This document shows, in pieces, positions 27,112-38,379 of a stretch of DNA of 64,000 bases. Position numbers and translations under genes: made by a program. The stretch lies in assembly GCF_040702995.1 (NCBI RefSeq), contig NZ_CP159992.1, positions 2,133,501 to 2,197,500 on the forward strand. The letters run 5' to 3'. The stretch is from Paenibacillus sp. AN1007. GTDB taxonomy: Bacteria; Bacillota; Bacilli; Paenibacillales; Paenibacillaceae. The stretch's first letter is position 1, and every line of letters starts with the position of its first letter. The notes beneath the pieces were generated by a model. That model was not told the DNA's origin, made no database searches, and saw only the letters and a program-made list of their open reading frames with translations.

Positions 27112-27197
27112 GGATTGTTACTGGTGAGGCAGGCAAGACCTAGAGTTCCATCGTGTATAGAGCATATCTATATTCGATAGAATTCTAGGTCTTTTTT
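27112..27197 (+). promoter_or_regulatory. Second RAT antiterminator/terminator (before bglP)
   Basis: RAT core GGATTGTTACTGGTGAGGCA plus GGCAAGACC at 27112-27140. It overlaps the terminator AAGACCTAGA...TTCTAGGTCTTTTTTT. Same mode of action as the first RAT. Confidence 0.93.
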
Positions 27198-27229
27198 TAT
27201 ACCTAAAAAAGTTTGAGGGGGAGCAGTAC

Positions 27230-29098
27230 ATGAAACATGAAAGCACAGCCGCCGAGATTTTAAAACTGGTCGGCGGAGAAAAAAACGTAGATAGTGTAAC
27301 ACACTGTGCTACAAGATTGAGATTCAATCTGAAAGATGAAAAAGTTGCGAACAATGAAGCATTAAAAAATGTACAAGGTGTTGTGGGTGTTGCCAGCAGT
27401 GGCGGGCAGTATCAGGTCATTATTGGTAACGAGGTAAACAATGTGTATAAAGCTTTGACGAAGCTGGGGAACTTTGCAACGAACAATGATGCTCCTACTG
27501 TGAAAAAAGGAAAACTGACTACGCTTCTGGACACGATCTCCGGAATCTTTACACCGATCCTGCCAGCCATGATTGGTTGTGCGATGATCAAAGCCGTTCT
27601 TCTTATTTTGAAAACATTTGATCTCGTTGATCTGGATGGGCAATTCAATATGATTATGACCTTTATCGGTGATGCGGCTTATTACTTCTTGCCGATGCTG
27701 CTTGCCTGGAGTGCGGCTGTTAAGCTTAAAGCTAACGTGGGCTTTGCATTAACGATTGCTGGTGTTCTGCTGCATCCTTCCTTAGGAGCGTTGATGACTG
27801 CAGGTAAGCCAGTTGCTTTTTTGGGACTGCCTGTCACTCCGGCGACGTACACTTCGTCGGTTATTCCGATTATTTTAGCGGTATGGGTCTTGTCGTATGT
27901 TGAACGCTTTGCCGAGAAGTATTCTCCATCGGTTATCAAATCCATTCTCAAACCGTTGATTGTCATCCTTATTATGGCTCCACTTACGCTGATTGTCCTA
28001 GGGCCAATCGGTGCTATCGCGGGTAACTACCTTGCGACAGCCGTTTCTTTTGTCAATACACATGCAGGATGGTTAGTATCTGGTATTATCGGTGGGGCGT
28101 TCCCTTTCCTGATCATGACAGGTATGCATTATAGTTTGGGACCCGTTGTACTTACTGCCTATGCTCAGACGAAAACCGATAGCATCGTTGGTCCAGGTAT
28201 GCTTGTGCACAATATTTCTCAGGGTGCCGCTGCGCTTGCAGTTGCTATGAGAACTAAAAATAAAGCATTTAAACAAGTTGCATATTCCACGAGCATAACT
28301 GCATTGCTTGGAATTACCGAGCCCGCTTTGTTTGGTGTAAATCTACGCTTGAAAAGACCGCTGATCGCTGTAATCGTTGGTGGCGCGGTAGCGGGTATAT
28401 ATGTCGGATTGTTCGGTGTAGCTCGATCGGCTCTTGGTATTGCAGGTATAGCTACGCTGCCGGCATTTATCACGGATCATCCATGGAATTTGATTCATGC
28501 CGCAATTGGCTGCGTCATTGCATTTGTAGTTACATTCATCATGACTCTTATCTTAGGATTTGAAGATGTACCTGAGGATGGAAAGAATCAAGCAGCACAA
28601 GAAAAATCATCTGCTGCGAGCAATCGTGTACCAGCAACCGGAGTTTCTGAACATGTTCTCACTGCTCCGTTGACTGGTAAAGTTTTGGAGTTATCCACGA
28701 TTAGAGACGAAGCTTTTGCAACTGGCGCTATGGGAAAAGGAATCGCTATTGAACCTACGGTTGGAAAACTCGCAGCACCAGCAGATGGTGTGGTATCTGC
28801 GGTTTTCCCTACGTCCCATGCCATCGGTATTAGTTCAAATGATGGTGCGGAGCTTCTCATTCACATCGGAATGAATACGGTGAAGTTGAAAGGCGAACAT
28901 TTCAAGGTCCACGTTCAAGAAGGGGATACTGTAAAAGCTGGAGATTTGCTTATTGAGTTTGACATGGATGCCATAGCGGCTAAAGGTTACGATCTGACTA
29001 CACCAATTATCGTTACGAACTCCCATAATTTTGTAGATGTGATCAACACGGACAAGACATCGATTACGATTGGTGAAAAATTGATCAAAATTATTTAA
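27230..29098 (+). CDS. bglP: Beta-glucoside-specific PTS transporter EIIBCA
   Basis: 622 residues in the order EIIB (1-90), EIIC (about 105-450) and EIIA (about 475-620). The EIIB active Cys is C26 in SVTHCATRLRF. EIIC is a ten-helix glucose-superfamily channel domain containing GITEPALFGVNLR. The EIIA active His is in GAELLIHIGMNTVKLKGEHF. It imports and phosphorylates aryl-beta-glucosides and also signals to LicT by phosphotransfer. The SD is GAGGGGG. Confidence 0.95.
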   Translation: MKHESTAAEILKLVGGEKNVDSVTHCATRLRFNLKDEKVANNEALKNVQGVVGVASSGGQYQVIIGNEVNNVYKALTKLGNFATNNDAPTVKKGKLTTLLDTISGIFTPILPAMIGCAMIKAVLLILKTFDLVDLDGQFNMIMTFIGDAAYYFLPMLLAWSAAVKLKANVGFALTIAGVLLHPSLGALMTAGKPVAFLGLPVTPATYTSSVIPIILAVWVLSYVERFAEKYSPSVIKSILKPLIVILIMAPLTLIVLGPIGAIAGNYLATAVSFVNTHAGWLVSGIIGGAFPFLIMTGMHYSLGPVVLTAYAQTKTDSIVGPGMLVHNISQGAAALAVAMRTKNKAFKQVAYSTSITALLGITEPALFGVNLRLKRPLIAVIVGGAVAGIYVGLFGVARSALGIAGIATLPAFITDHPWNLIHAAIGCVIAFVVTFIMTLILGFEDVPEDGKNQAAQEKSSAASNRVPATGVSEHVLTAPLTGKVLELSTIRDEAFATGAMGKGIAIEPTVGKLAAPADGVVSAVFPTSHAIGISSNDGAELLIHIGMNTVKLKGEHFKVHVQEGDTVKAGDLLIEFDMDAIAAKGYDLTTPIIVTNSHNFVDVINTDKTSITIGEKLIKII

Positions 29099-29119
29099 AG
29101 GTGATTTAAGGAGGAATGA

Positions 29120-30577
<1,458 letters not shown>

Positions 30578-30601
30578 GACTAAAATTTCATCGATTCATG
30601 G

Positions 30602-30629
30602 AAGCCGCTAAATTTTAGCGGCTTTTTTT
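30602..30629 (+). terminator. Intrinsic terminator of the bgl operon
   Basis: AAGCCGCTAAA and TTTAGCGGCTT arms with a T-run. Confidence 0.88.
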
Positions 30630-30630
30630 G

Positions 30631-31036
30631 ATGTTCTTAACGATTAGACCCATTAAGAGTTAAAATGACAGCAGAAAAAGACGAAAAAAAACGTCATTTG
30701 ACTAAATTCATCTAACAACTATTTATCGTGTTATTTGCTATCTGCTAAGCCTTATAAAAACTGCGCATAATATAAATTATACGCAGTTTTCGTTTAAATC
30801 GATTTTCAATAAGAAGCGCGGGCAACAGATCATGATAAATTTCGCGAAAAAAGAACAAAATAAATGAGCCGCAAAAATAAATTTATTCTTTCACCGCGAT
30901 AACGTGTAGAATTCGATAGGTTTTTATAGATGATCGATAAGATAGAACAAATGAGTTTTTCGTAGAACAGATGAAATGACCCTTCGTCTTTATTACGCGC
31001 AGCACATTCGAGGTTAATCATGAAAGGAACATGCCC
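30631..31036. other. A+T-rich gap with a strong hairpin
   Basis: About 400 bases without a gene. A near-perfect palindrome at 30757-30790 (AAAACTGCGCATAAT...ATTATACGCAGTTTT) has A- and T-runs on both sides and could terminate on either strand. The rest is A+T-rich promoter space for the permease. Confidence 0.6.
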
Positions 31037-32446
31037 ATGCGCAGCAATGAAAACTTGAAATTATTATTCCGCAAGAAACCGATTGTCAGTGAAACGAATG
31101 AGGGCGGGGCATTGAAGAGAGCGCTTGGAGCTTTCGATCTAACTACGCTCGGAGTCGGAGCGATTATTGGGACAGGCATTTTTGTGCTGACAGGTGTAGC
31201 GGCTGCCAAGTATGCGGGACCCGGGCTTGTGTTATCCTTTTTACTGGCCGGTATCATCTGTGCATTTGCGGCCTTGTGTTACGCTGAATTTGCTTCGACA
31301 ATTCCGGCATCAGGGAGTGCTTATACGTACAGTTACACCGCATTTGGTGAAGTTATCGCATGGATTCTGGGTTGGGACCTGATTCTGGAGTATGGTTTTG
31401 CCAGTGCAGCCGTCGCCAGCGGCTGGTCGGGATATTTCCAGACATTATTATCCGGATTCGGACTGGAGCTGCCTCATGCACTGTCGAGTGCGTTCAATCC
31501 GGATAAAGGTACGTATTTTGACATTACGGCCGCTGTGATCACCTTGATCATTACGTTTCTGCTCACTCGAGGAGTGAAAGAAGCCGCGCGAGCGAACGGT
31601 ATAATGGTAGCGATCAAAATTGTCGTGGTCTTTATCTTCATTGGCGTAGGTGTGTTTTATGTTCAGCCAGCCAACTGGCATCCTTTTCTGCCCTTTGGTT
31701 TCTCGGGTGTAACAGCGGGGGCGGCGACGGTATTTTTTGCTTATATCGGATTTGATGCCGTATCAACCGCAGCCGAAGAGGTGAAGCGTCCGCAGCGGGA
31801 TCTGCCCATTGGCATTATCGCATCCCTTGCCGTGTGTACTGTTCTTTATATCGTGGTATCTCTGATTCTCACGGGAATTGTGCCTTTCCATATGTTGAAC
31901 GTCAGTGACCCGGTTGCTTTTGCTTTTGAATTTGTTCAATTAAACGGATTGTCCTGGATTGTGTCTCTCGGGGCGATCACAGGCATTACAACGGTATTGC
32001 TGGTGATGATGTATGGACAGACCCGTCTGCTCTACTCCATGTCTCGAGATGGGCTGTTGTCTCCGGTTTTCTCCAAGGTAAGCGGGAAAAGTCAGACCCC
32101 AGCCGTTGGAAGCTGGACTGCCGGTATTATCATTGCTTTGTTTTCCGGTTTTATCTCACTGGGGCACCTGGCAGAACTTACGAATATCGGAACGTTATTT
32201 GCATTTGCGGTAGTTAGTCTCGGAATTATCGTTTTGCGTAAAAATAACCCTGACCTCAAACGGGGATTCCGCGTTCCGCTGGTTCCCTTGATTCCGATTC
32301 TGAGCGCCCTCGGCTGCGTATATCTGATGACTCGCCTCGCGGCGCTGACGTGGATTACATTTTTCGGCTGGCTGATCATCGGATTAATGATCTATTTTGT
32401 CTATGGTCGTCACCATAGTCATCTGAACCCGCTAAGACGTAAATAA
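31037..32446 (+). CDS. APC-family amino acid permease (cationic/branched-chain type)
   Basis: About 469 residues, 12 membrane helices. Motifs: LGVGAIIGTGIFVLTG in helix 1, GSAYTYSYTAFGE, and FFAYIGFDAVSTAAEEVKRPQRDLPIGI, the consensus of the CAT-type YfnA/YhdG group. It is a proton-amino acid symporter. ATG at 31037 is 8 bases after AAGGA; an ATG six bases earlier is too close to the SD. It is followed by a strong terminator, so monocistronic. Confidence 0.9.
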   Translation: MRSNENLKLLFRKKPIVSETNEGGALKRALGAFDLTTLGVGAIIGTGIFVLTGVAAAKYAGPGLVLSFLLAGIICAFAALCYAEFASTIPASGSAYTYSYTAFGEVIAWILGWDLILEYGFASAAVASGWSGYFQTLLSGFGLELPHALSSAFNPDKGTYFDITAAVITLIITFLLTRGVKEAARANGIMVAIKIVVVFIFIGVGVFYVQPANWHPFLPFGFSGVTAGAATVFFAYIGFDAVSTAAEEVKRPQRDLPIGIIASLAVCTVLYIVVSLILTGIVPFHMLNVSDPVAFAFEFVQLNGLSWIVSLGAITGITTVLLVMMYGQTRLLYSMSRDGLLSPVFSKVSGKSQTPAVGSWTAGIIIALFSGFISLGHLAELTNIGTLFAFAVVSLGIIVLRKNNPDLKRGFRVPLVPLIPILSALGCVYLMTRLAALTWITFFGWLIIGLMIYFVYGRHHSHLNPLRRK

Positions 32447-32463
32447 TACGAAACGAGCGTGAT

Positions 32464-32510
32464 TCGTCCCTGTTTCCATTCGCTGTGCGAAATGGACAGG
32501 GATTTTTTTT
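32464..32510 (+). terminator. Intrinsic terminator of permease
   Basis: TCCCTGTTTCCATTCGC and GCGAAATGGACAGGGA arms followed by eight T. Confidence 0.88.
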
Positions 32511-32763
32511 ACTGTATTAAATCGGTGATCGGTAGGGGAACTAGTGTATGTAATAAGAAGTGATCCAAACCAGCAGTGGGGATTATTGAACGAACTTGAA
32601 CGGGTTAGGCCTTTAATTTAAAGGGTAAGAGTTAGAGGATATATACTGAAAAATCAGGGAGAAAAGGCAGCTGGTCTACCGGGCTGGGGTTGCGGCAGAA
32701 CGGAATATGAAATATATTGGGGTGGTGTGATATGACATCAGAACCGAAGAGAGGGGTTTACTT

Positions 32764-33855
32764 ATGAATGAACCATTACATAACCATTTCAATGAAAAAC
32801 TATCCCATTTTGGATTTGCACTTGCAGATTCAACCGTTCTCACAGAGGCGAAGCTAATCATATCACATGGGGATCGTGAAGAGGACTTACAGCTGGACAT
32901 GGATCCGCAGCGGCATCTTGAGGACGGCCGCAAAGTATCTGTACTTGCACAGTACTTGCAAATGCCTGTGCAGCGAGAGGATGCAGTTATTTTATATGGA
33001 CAGGAATTGTCTTACTTACAATATTCCGTTCACCTTGCCAAAGACAGCCGCATTTCTATTGCTTCAAATCGAGGGATAAGTCACCCTGTTGAACTGGACC
33101 TTGCACCTTATGAAGCAGGAGAGTATGAGTTACGTATAGCGCTGCACCGGAGAACGCCACGAATTGCTGAAGGGCCGTTAGAACCGGAGCAGCTCGCTAT
33201 GGTAAAGTACGCGCAAGTGAATACAGTACACATCACTTTGTTCCCGGCAGCGGCTCCGCTGTTTGATGCGCCATCTACTGCAGCATGGACCCGAAATCAT
33301 CATGTGTTTGACTCTTACGGCAGACGAGGATTCATCCTGGCAGACCTGCATCGGATGGCTGCACGAGTAGAGCAGCTGTTTGGGCCGGGTAATCATAATT
33401 TAATCGAATATTTCACAGAGGGTAAACTGGATGTATTGATGGAAGAAGGACTTATGATGGTCGTATGGGGGCTGACACCGTGGTGTTATTCCCTCTACTC
33501 TCCGCCAACCGAGCAGGCATCGGATATGCTCGCTTTGGACAAGCTCGGGGACGGACCTGAGCGGCAAGCGATATATTACATTGATCCGAAGGTACAGCAG
33601 TTAAGCATCGTTCCGGCGAACGAACTGGCAGTTTGGGCAGATTGTATACAGAAAGACTGGCCTGTTATTGATATTCCGGGCGAAGGGGAGACGCTGCATC
33701 TGGATTTGTATGTTCAAATTGCTGAATCGGTTAATGAGCTGCATGAAAATCCGATTCCGTCCTTTGTGCTCACACGCAGTACAGGCAAACCGGAGACGAT
33801 TTTACTGATGGCCGATGTCGTGATTGTGGAAGAGGTTGATTTTCCACTGAGTTAA
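32764..33855 (+). CDS. Conserved hypothetical protein, unrecognised
   Basis: 363 residues, soluble, no signal peptide or membrane segment. I recognise no family. The first half looks beta-rich (VELDLAPYEAGEYELRIALH), with His- and Trp-rich patches (TAAWTRNHHVFDSYGRRG, VVWGLTPWCYSLY). The start is ATG after GAGGGG. It ends 75 bases before the tyrosine recombinase gene and may be co-transcribed with it, but the pair has no obvious functional link. Confidence 0.75.
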   Translation: MNEPLHNHFNEKLSHFGFALADSTVLTEAKLIISHGDREEDLQLDMDPQRHLEDGRKVSVLAQYLQMPVQREDAVILYGQELSYLQYSVHLAKDSRISIASNRGISHPVELDLAPYEAGEYELRIALHRRTPRIAEGPLEPEQLAMVKYAQVNTVHITLFPAAAPLFDAPSTAAWTRNHHVFDSYGRRGFILADLHRMAARVEQLFGPGNHNLIEYFTEGKLDVLMEEGLMMVVWGLTPWCYSLYSPPTEQASDMLALDKLGDGPERQAIYYIDPKVQQLSIVPANELAVWADCIQKDWPVIDIPGEGETLHLDLYVQIAESVNELHENPIPSFVLTRSTGKPETILLMADVVIVEEVDFPLS

Positions 33856-33929
33856 GTTCTATGAATGGAAATAGAGACGAAGATTGGGCTGGACAAGAGC
33901 AGTATTGGAGAAATCGACGGAGGTGACAA

Positions 33930-34871
33930 GTGCAGATGATCCACGAAGAGATTCGAGAGCAGTACGCTGATGAACTGGAGGCTTTTCATATCTGGATGAA
34001 AGATGCCGGATACACGGGACATACCGTCAAATCCTATACAGGAGATGTGTTGGAATTCCTCATATCGATCCAGGGGAAATCTTTGGAGCAGGTGAAAAAG
34101 CTGCATGTGCTGGCTTATCTTTCTCGCGCAAGGGAACGCGGCGTAAGTGACGCTACCCGGAATCGTAAACATGCGGCAGTCAACTGCTTCTACAAGTCCC
34201 TCATTGAACTGGAAGTGTTAACGAATAATCCGGCATCTGGCATCAAAAAGTCCAAAACGGAGAAAAACCGTGCCCCCGTCTTCCTGGATGAGGGCGGCTT
34301 GACCCGCTTTCTTCAATCGGTCGAGGGCAAGTACCGCACGCGTAATCTGGCCGTTTTTTTGCTTATGGGTTATATGGGACTCAGGGTTGGAGAAGTTCAT
34401 GCACTCAACTGCAAAGACTACAACCCCGAGCGGCGCACGCTCGATGTGTTCGGCAAAGGGCGGAAATGGCGTTCAATCCCTGTACCCGAAACCGTCGCAG
34501 AAGTACTTTCTCGGGCTCTTCAAGAGCGTCTGAATCCATGGCGAGGAGAGAAAGAGGAAGCCCTGTTTGTATCGCAAAAAGGAAAGCGTCTATCCATTCG
34601 CAGCATTCAGCTCATCTCAACGGAAACGTTCGAACGCTTCCAACAGGAAGCGCCGGCTCATCAGCGCCAAAGCTATTCGAGTCATAAGCTGCGCCACTCG
34701 TTTGCCACGATGATGCTGCGGCGCGGGGCGGATCTACGCACCGTGCAGGAGCTGCTCGGACATGCTTCCATTCAAACGACAACGGTATACACGCATGTTA
34801 CCAGCCGTGAGAAAGAAGAGGCGATGGCTTTGCTGGATGTAAAACTTCCCGTCAGTAAAATGGTGAATTAA
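33930..34871 (+). CDS. Tyrosine recombinase/integrase (XerC/XerD-like)
   Basis: 313 residues with an N-terminal core-binding domain (about 10-100) and catalytic domain. The catalytic set is complete: R152 (MGLRVGEV), H252 and R255 (SHKLRHSFA), H278 (LLGHAS) and Y287 (TTVYTHV). Its length is that of a Xer protein rather than a phage integrase with a DNA arm-binding domain. A GTG start lies 6 bases after GGAGG. A dif-like site starts 49 bases past its stop codon. Confidence 0.88.
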   Translation: MQMIHEEIREQYADELEAFHIWMKDAGYTGHTVKSYTGDVLEFLISIQGKSLEQVKKLHVLAYLSRARERGVSDATRNRKHAAVNCFYKSLIELEVLTNNPASGIKKSKTEKNRAPVFLDEGGLTRFLQSVEGKYRTRNLAVFLLMGYMGLRVGEVHALNCKDYNPERRTLDVFGKGRKWRSIPVPETVAEVLSRALQERLNPWRGEKEEALFVSQKGKRLSIRSIQLISTETFERFQQEAPAHQRQSYSSHKLRHSFATMMLRRGADLRTVQELLGHASIQTTTVYTHVTSREKEEAMALLDVKLPVSKMVN

Positions 34872-34919
34872 CCAAGAGCAGGAAATCGTACCTAACGGTA
34901 TAGTGATTGTTTTTTTCGG

Positions 34920-34947
34920 GGTTTCCGTCATTATTATTATGTAAACT
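34920..34947 (+). repeat. dif-like recombination site C
   Basis: Left half GTTTCCGTCA, 6-bp spacer TTATTA, right half TTATGTAAACT (identical to the right half of B. subtilis dif and of site B). The left half matches the inverted right half at 7 of 10 positions. It lies directly behind the recombinase gene. Confidence 0.5.
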
Positions 34948-34977
34948 ATAACAGAATCGAACGGCTTATCCGTACGG

Positions 34978-35022
34978 CAAAAGACCATTCAAAACTCTAT
35001 GCAGAGTCTTGAATGGTCTTTC
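34978..35022 (-). terminator. Intrinsic terminator of ldh
   Basis: AAGACCATTCAA and TTGAATGGTCTT arms, T-run on the minus strand. Confidence 0.85.
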
Positions 35023-35041
35023 TGAATGTAAAGGAGATCTA

Positions 35042-35971
35042 TTATTCCAGTCCAGCAATCTGTTCTTTTAATTTGCTCGCCGATGCCTGAAAAGCCAATT
35101 TTTCGGTTTCATTCAATGGCAGTGGCAGAATTTCACGCACACCATGGCGATCTACAACACAAGGTACGCCCAGATATACATCAGACACGCCGTTGTAGTC
35201 TTCGAGCAGTGTTGACACGTTCAGAACGGAGCCTTCATTACCCAGGATGGCAGCCACAATACGGTCTAATGCCAGAGCGATTGCATAGGATGTAGCACCT
35301 TTGGCATTAATAATTTCGTACGCCGCATTTTTGGTGCTGTTAAAGATCTCCTGTTGGGTTTCTTCGTCCAGTTCAAGGTCCGTGCCTGCAACGTTCGCTA
35401 GACTCCAGACAGGCACCTCGGAATCGCCATGCTCACCAATGATGTGCGCGTGAATGCTGCGTGGATCGATGCCTTTATTTTTACCAATGAGATAGCGGAA
35501 TCGTGCACTGTCAAGCAAAGTACCGGAGCCAATGACCCGGGAAGCCGGCCAGCCGCTTTGTTTCCATGAAGTATAGGATAAGATATCGACAGGATTCGTA
35601 GCAATCAACAAAATACCGTGAGAGTTCACTTCCGTGATCCGATCAATAATATCTTTGAAAATGCTTGCATTTTTCTTCAGCAGATCAATTCGGGTCTCGC
35701 CTGGCTTTTGTGAAGCACCTGCCGTAATAATAATAATGTCGGCATCCTTACAGTCTGAATAGTCACCAGCCCATACCTTTACACCTCCGGTAAATGGCAG
35801 GCCGTGGTTCATATCCAGCATTTCGCCGGTTGCTTTATCATGATTCACATCCACGAAGACCAACTCGGACGAACGCTGTCTAAGCATAAGCGTGTATCCC
35901 GTTGTTGTTCCTACTGCACCCATACCGATAATAACGACACGGCTGGGCTTCAATGCTGCAATGGTTGTCAT
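35042..35971 (-). CDS. ldh: L-lactate dehydrogenase
   Basis: About 309 residues. The NAD-binding GMGAVGTTTGY, the TNPVDILSY loop, the substrate Arg in GSGTLLDSARFR and the active-site His in IGEHGDSEVPVWS all match L-LDH; the usual substrate loop (GASQKPGETRIDLL) indicates lactate rather than malate. It reduces pyruvate to L-lactate during fermentation. ATG 35971 (MTTIAALKPS) has AAGGAG 11 bases upstream; a GTG 12 bases earlier touches the SD. It stands alone with its own terminator. Confidence 0.93.
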   Translation of the reverse strand: MTTIAALKPSRVVIIGMGAVGTTTGYTLMLRQRSSELVFVDVNHDKATGEMLDMNHGLPFTGGVKVWAGDYSDCKDADIIIITAGASQKPGETRIDLLKKNASIFKDIIDRITEVNSHGILLIATNPVDILSYTSWKQSGWPASRVIGSGTLLDSARFRYLIGKNKGIDPRSIHAHIIGEHGDSEVPVWSLANVAGTDLELDEETQQEIFNSTKNAAYEIINAKGATSYAIALALDRIVAAILGNEGSVLNVSTLLEDYNGVSDVYLGVPCVVDRHGVREILPLPLNETEKLAFQASASKLKEQIAGLE

Positions 35972-36313
35972 AATCTTATCCACTCCTTTTAGGGTATACT
36001 ATGATCCATATTAAGGGATTCGGGCGTATAAAGCGAGTTTTGTCTATAACTTTTTTCACAGCATGTGCCAATTTACGAAAAAAGCCTCATAAAAAGATGA
36101 AAAAACAGATGCAGGACAAAAAATGTCATACATACGTATATCAAGGAAAATATTCAACAATATAACTCATTAATCTACAGGGATCGAGCAGGTATGAACC
36201 TTTAGGTCAGGGTTTGTGTTAGAATAGGAGCAGTGGATTCTGAAGAATCGTAAATACAGCTCCATCTTAGAGGCATGCGAGCCTTTCGGGTGGTTGAGAA
36301 AGGTGGAACCCAC
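35972..36313. other. Promoter gap between ldh and lipoprotein gene
   Basis: About 340 bases, A+T-rich, holding divergent promoters. I see no clear operator or hairpin beyond ordinary promoter-like A/T tracts. Confidence 0.4.
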
Positions 36314-37594
36314 TTGCGTTCGCAATGGAAAAAAATCGCGCAGACAGCACTGCTGTCTATAGGTATCATCATTTTGCTGGCAGCTTGCAGCAAAACGGAA
36401 CAGCCGCCGGCTGCAGAACCTCCGGACCAACAGGAGGATGGTGGGAACATTGGTCAGACACTCACCGTTGTACCCCCGACTAACAATAATGCTGAATCGA
36501 CGGAGATGGCCAAATATCAAATTCAGACTCGTTTAACCGATTTTCAGCTGATTAATGATAACGGCGGATTGGCCTGGGGAGTTACACGTAATGCACTTCG
36601 ACTGTATTATACTCAGGACCAAGGAAAAACGTGGATTAATATCTCGCCCTCAGAGAATGTGCAGTTCCCGGCTAATCCGAAGTATGGAGAAAGCATTTAT
36701 TTTGTAGATCGTATGCATGGCTGGATTGTGCGAGAAGGAATGGGAGGCACAGATACCATTGTACTTCGTACCAATAACGGTGGCGTAAGCTGGAGTCTGT
36801 CGTCACTGTCCAAAACAGATAAAGTGACAGGCATATCCTTTGCTTCTCCTGAGAAGGGCTGGGTGCTGACAACGCTGGATACCGGAATCGGCAAACAGGA
36901 TAAAAATCTATATCGTACAGAAGATGGGGGAATGACCTGGGAGCGAATGACTTCCAGCGATGAGAAGAATAAAACGACAACGGGAGAAATCTCAAGAAGA
37001 GGTTATACCACCGGCATGACCTTCGCGGATTCGAAACATGGCTTTCTGAGTGCCATCGAATTTAGTACACCCAAGCTGTATGTAACATCCGATGGCGGCG
37101 AGCAGTGGCGGATTAATTCCACCTTTTTCGACCGAGATAAGTTCAGTGCATGCGGTAACTTCAGTATTAGTGCTCCTCAATTTTTTGGACGTGAAGCCAA
37201 GTCCGCCTGGATGTCCATGTCTTGTGCTCGCGGAGAGAGTACGACATTCAGCGGTTTCTTTACTGCAGATGGCGGGGCAAGCTGGAAGCAGTACACGTTT
37301 GGTTTGGACAAACAATCAGGCATAAACCGCAATCTGGCACCTGTATTTTTGAGTCCGACAGAGGGCTGGGCAATGCAGAAGGGTGTTATGTATTATACGA
37401 AGGATACAGGAAAAACGTGGAAATCTTATGCTGCGAGCAGTGTTCTGCAGAAGATTTTCAAAGACTATCCTGAAATTGTGAAAATGCAGATGGTATCGCC
37501 GAAGCTCGGATGGATCTTGGTGGAGAATACAGATGCCAAACGATCGCTGCTGCTTCAAACGGTAGATGGGGGACAACAGTGGAAAGTGCTCTAG
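36314..37594 (+). CDS. Lipoprotein with YCF48/BNR-like beta-propeller repeats
   Basis: About 427 residues. The signal peptide ends in the lipobox LLAAC (IIILLAACSK), so the protein is membrane-anchored outside the cell. Five or more repeats carry the Asp-box-like pattern: TQDQGKTWINIS, TNNGGVSWSL, TEDGGMTWERM, TSDGGEQWRI, TADGGASWKQ, TKDTGKTWKS, TVDGGQQWKV. This is the WD40/BNR propeller pattern of YCF48-like and photosystem-assembly-like proteins. The likely start is TTG 36314 after AAGGTGG; the frame is open to 36275. Function unknown. Confidence 0.8.
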   Translation: MRSQWKKIAQTALLSIGIIILLAACSKTEQPPAAEPPDQQEDGGNIGQTLTVVPPTNNNAESTEMAKYQIQTRLTDFQLINDNGGLAWGVTRNALRLYYTQDQGKTWINISPSENVQFPANPKYGESIYFVDRMHGWIVREGMGGTDTIVLRTNNGGVSWSLSSLSKTDKVTGISFASPEKGWVLTTLDTGIGKQDKNLYRTEDGGMTWERMTSSDEKNKTTTGEISRRGYTTGMTFADSKHGFLSAIEFSTPKLYVTSDGGEQWRINSTFFDRDKFSACGNFSISAPQFFGREAKSAWMSMSCARGESTTFSGFFTADGGASWKQYTFGLDKQSGINRNLAPVFLSPTEGWAMQKGVMYYTKDTGKTWKSYAASSVLQKIFKDYPEIVKMQMVSPKLGWILVENTDAKRSLLLQTVDGGQQWKVL

Positions 37595-37658
37595 TCTGAT
37601 GTCTGCTATGAGCTTATGAATATATTATACATCCATGCTTATGTCCAGTATGAAAGGT

Positions 37659-37697
37659 AAAGGGAAGATCTCTGAGAAGATTTTCCCTTTATTTTTA
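37659..37697 (+). terminator. Intrinsic terminator
   Basis: AAGGGAAGATCT...AGATTTTCCCTT hairpin followed by T-rich sequence. Confidence 0.8.
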
Positions 37698-37787
37698 TTT
37701 TATTTTTTCAATACATTGTGAAATTAATCACAAATAAATCATGCAGATGATGTTATATTTAACTCAAGAAGAAAAGGAGTGATGAAA

Positions 37788-37997
37788 ATGAGAACCAACG
37801 GTCAAACTCAATTCACGCAGGCGGAAGAATTAACCAGATATATGCTCCACTTATGCTACACATGTGATGATGCCAATCGCTGCACAACCGAGGAAGCCGT
37901 AAGAGCCTGCATGGCTGCACATGCGGAGACAGAAGAGCCGGAACAGGCAGAAGGCGCAGATGTAACCCGAGGATTCATGGACATGATGTATGCTTAG
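37788..37997 (+). CDS. Small Cys-containing protein, function unknown
   Basis: 69 residues. A cluster of four Cys lies in the first half (LCYTCDDANRC...RACMA), which could bind a metal; the second half is acidic (AETEEPEQAEGAD). ATG at 37788 follows AAGGAG by 8 bases and the gene has its own terminator. No family recognised. Confidence 0.65.
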   Translation: MRTNGQTQFTQAEELTRYMLHLCYTCDDANRCTTEEAVRACMAAHAETEEPEQAEGADVTRGFMDMMYA

Positions 37998-38039
37998 TAG
38001 ACAAATTCGAGCTAAAAAGGCTGTTATATCAACCAATTA

Positions 38040-38063
38040 CCCCCGAAAGGGGGTTTTCTTTTT
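38040..38063 (+). terminator. Intrinsic terminator
   Basis: CCCCC-GAAA-GGGGG followed by TTTTCTTTTT. Confidence 0.9.
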
Positions 38064-38084
38064 GCAAAAAAATCACATAAAAAT

Positions 38085-38330
38085 TCACACATCCTGCGGT
38101 ACCCTCATATTCAATACTTCAGCAAAGTGCTTTTTAAATTTTTGGTCAGCAATTCTTCTGCATTTTTGGAGTAACATGAATGTATATTCCGAGAGTTATT
38201 TTCTCATCTCCGTGACCTAATCTTTGCATAAGGTTTTTAAGTCAACACCTGCTTCAGCAAGCATACTAATGTAAGTATGTCTGAAAATATGGGGACTGAG
38301 GCCACTGTTGCAATCAGCACATACGTTCGC
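38085..38330 (-). pseudogene. Integrase (tyrosine recombinase) C-terminal remnant
   Basis: Read on the minus strand with two frameshifts: LSPHIFRHTYISMLAEAG then VDLKTL, shift, MQRLGHGDEKITLGIYIHV then TPKMQKN, shift, ADQKFKKHFAEVLNM and TGA. The HxxR box, the LGH box and the catalytic Tyr are all recognisable. About 75 of a usual ~370 residues remain; the 5' part is lost where the lipoprotein terminator begins. This marks an old phage or integrative-element integrase. Confidence 0.8.
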
Positions 38331-38340
38331 TTTTTATTGT

Positions 38341-38364
38341 GGAAGAAAAGCCCCGAAGGGCTTA
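38341..38364 (-). terminator. Intrinsic terminator of lipoprotein 38380
   Basis: On the minus strand AAGCCCC-TTC-GGGGCTT then TTCTTCC. Confidence 0.8.
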
Positions 38365-38379
38365 ACTGTTGTTTGTTTA

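Noticed and set aside
36020..36070. Possible Rex operator upstream of ldh
   Set aside because: TTGTCTATAAC...TTCACAG has half-site resemblance but the wrong spacing for the Rex consensus.
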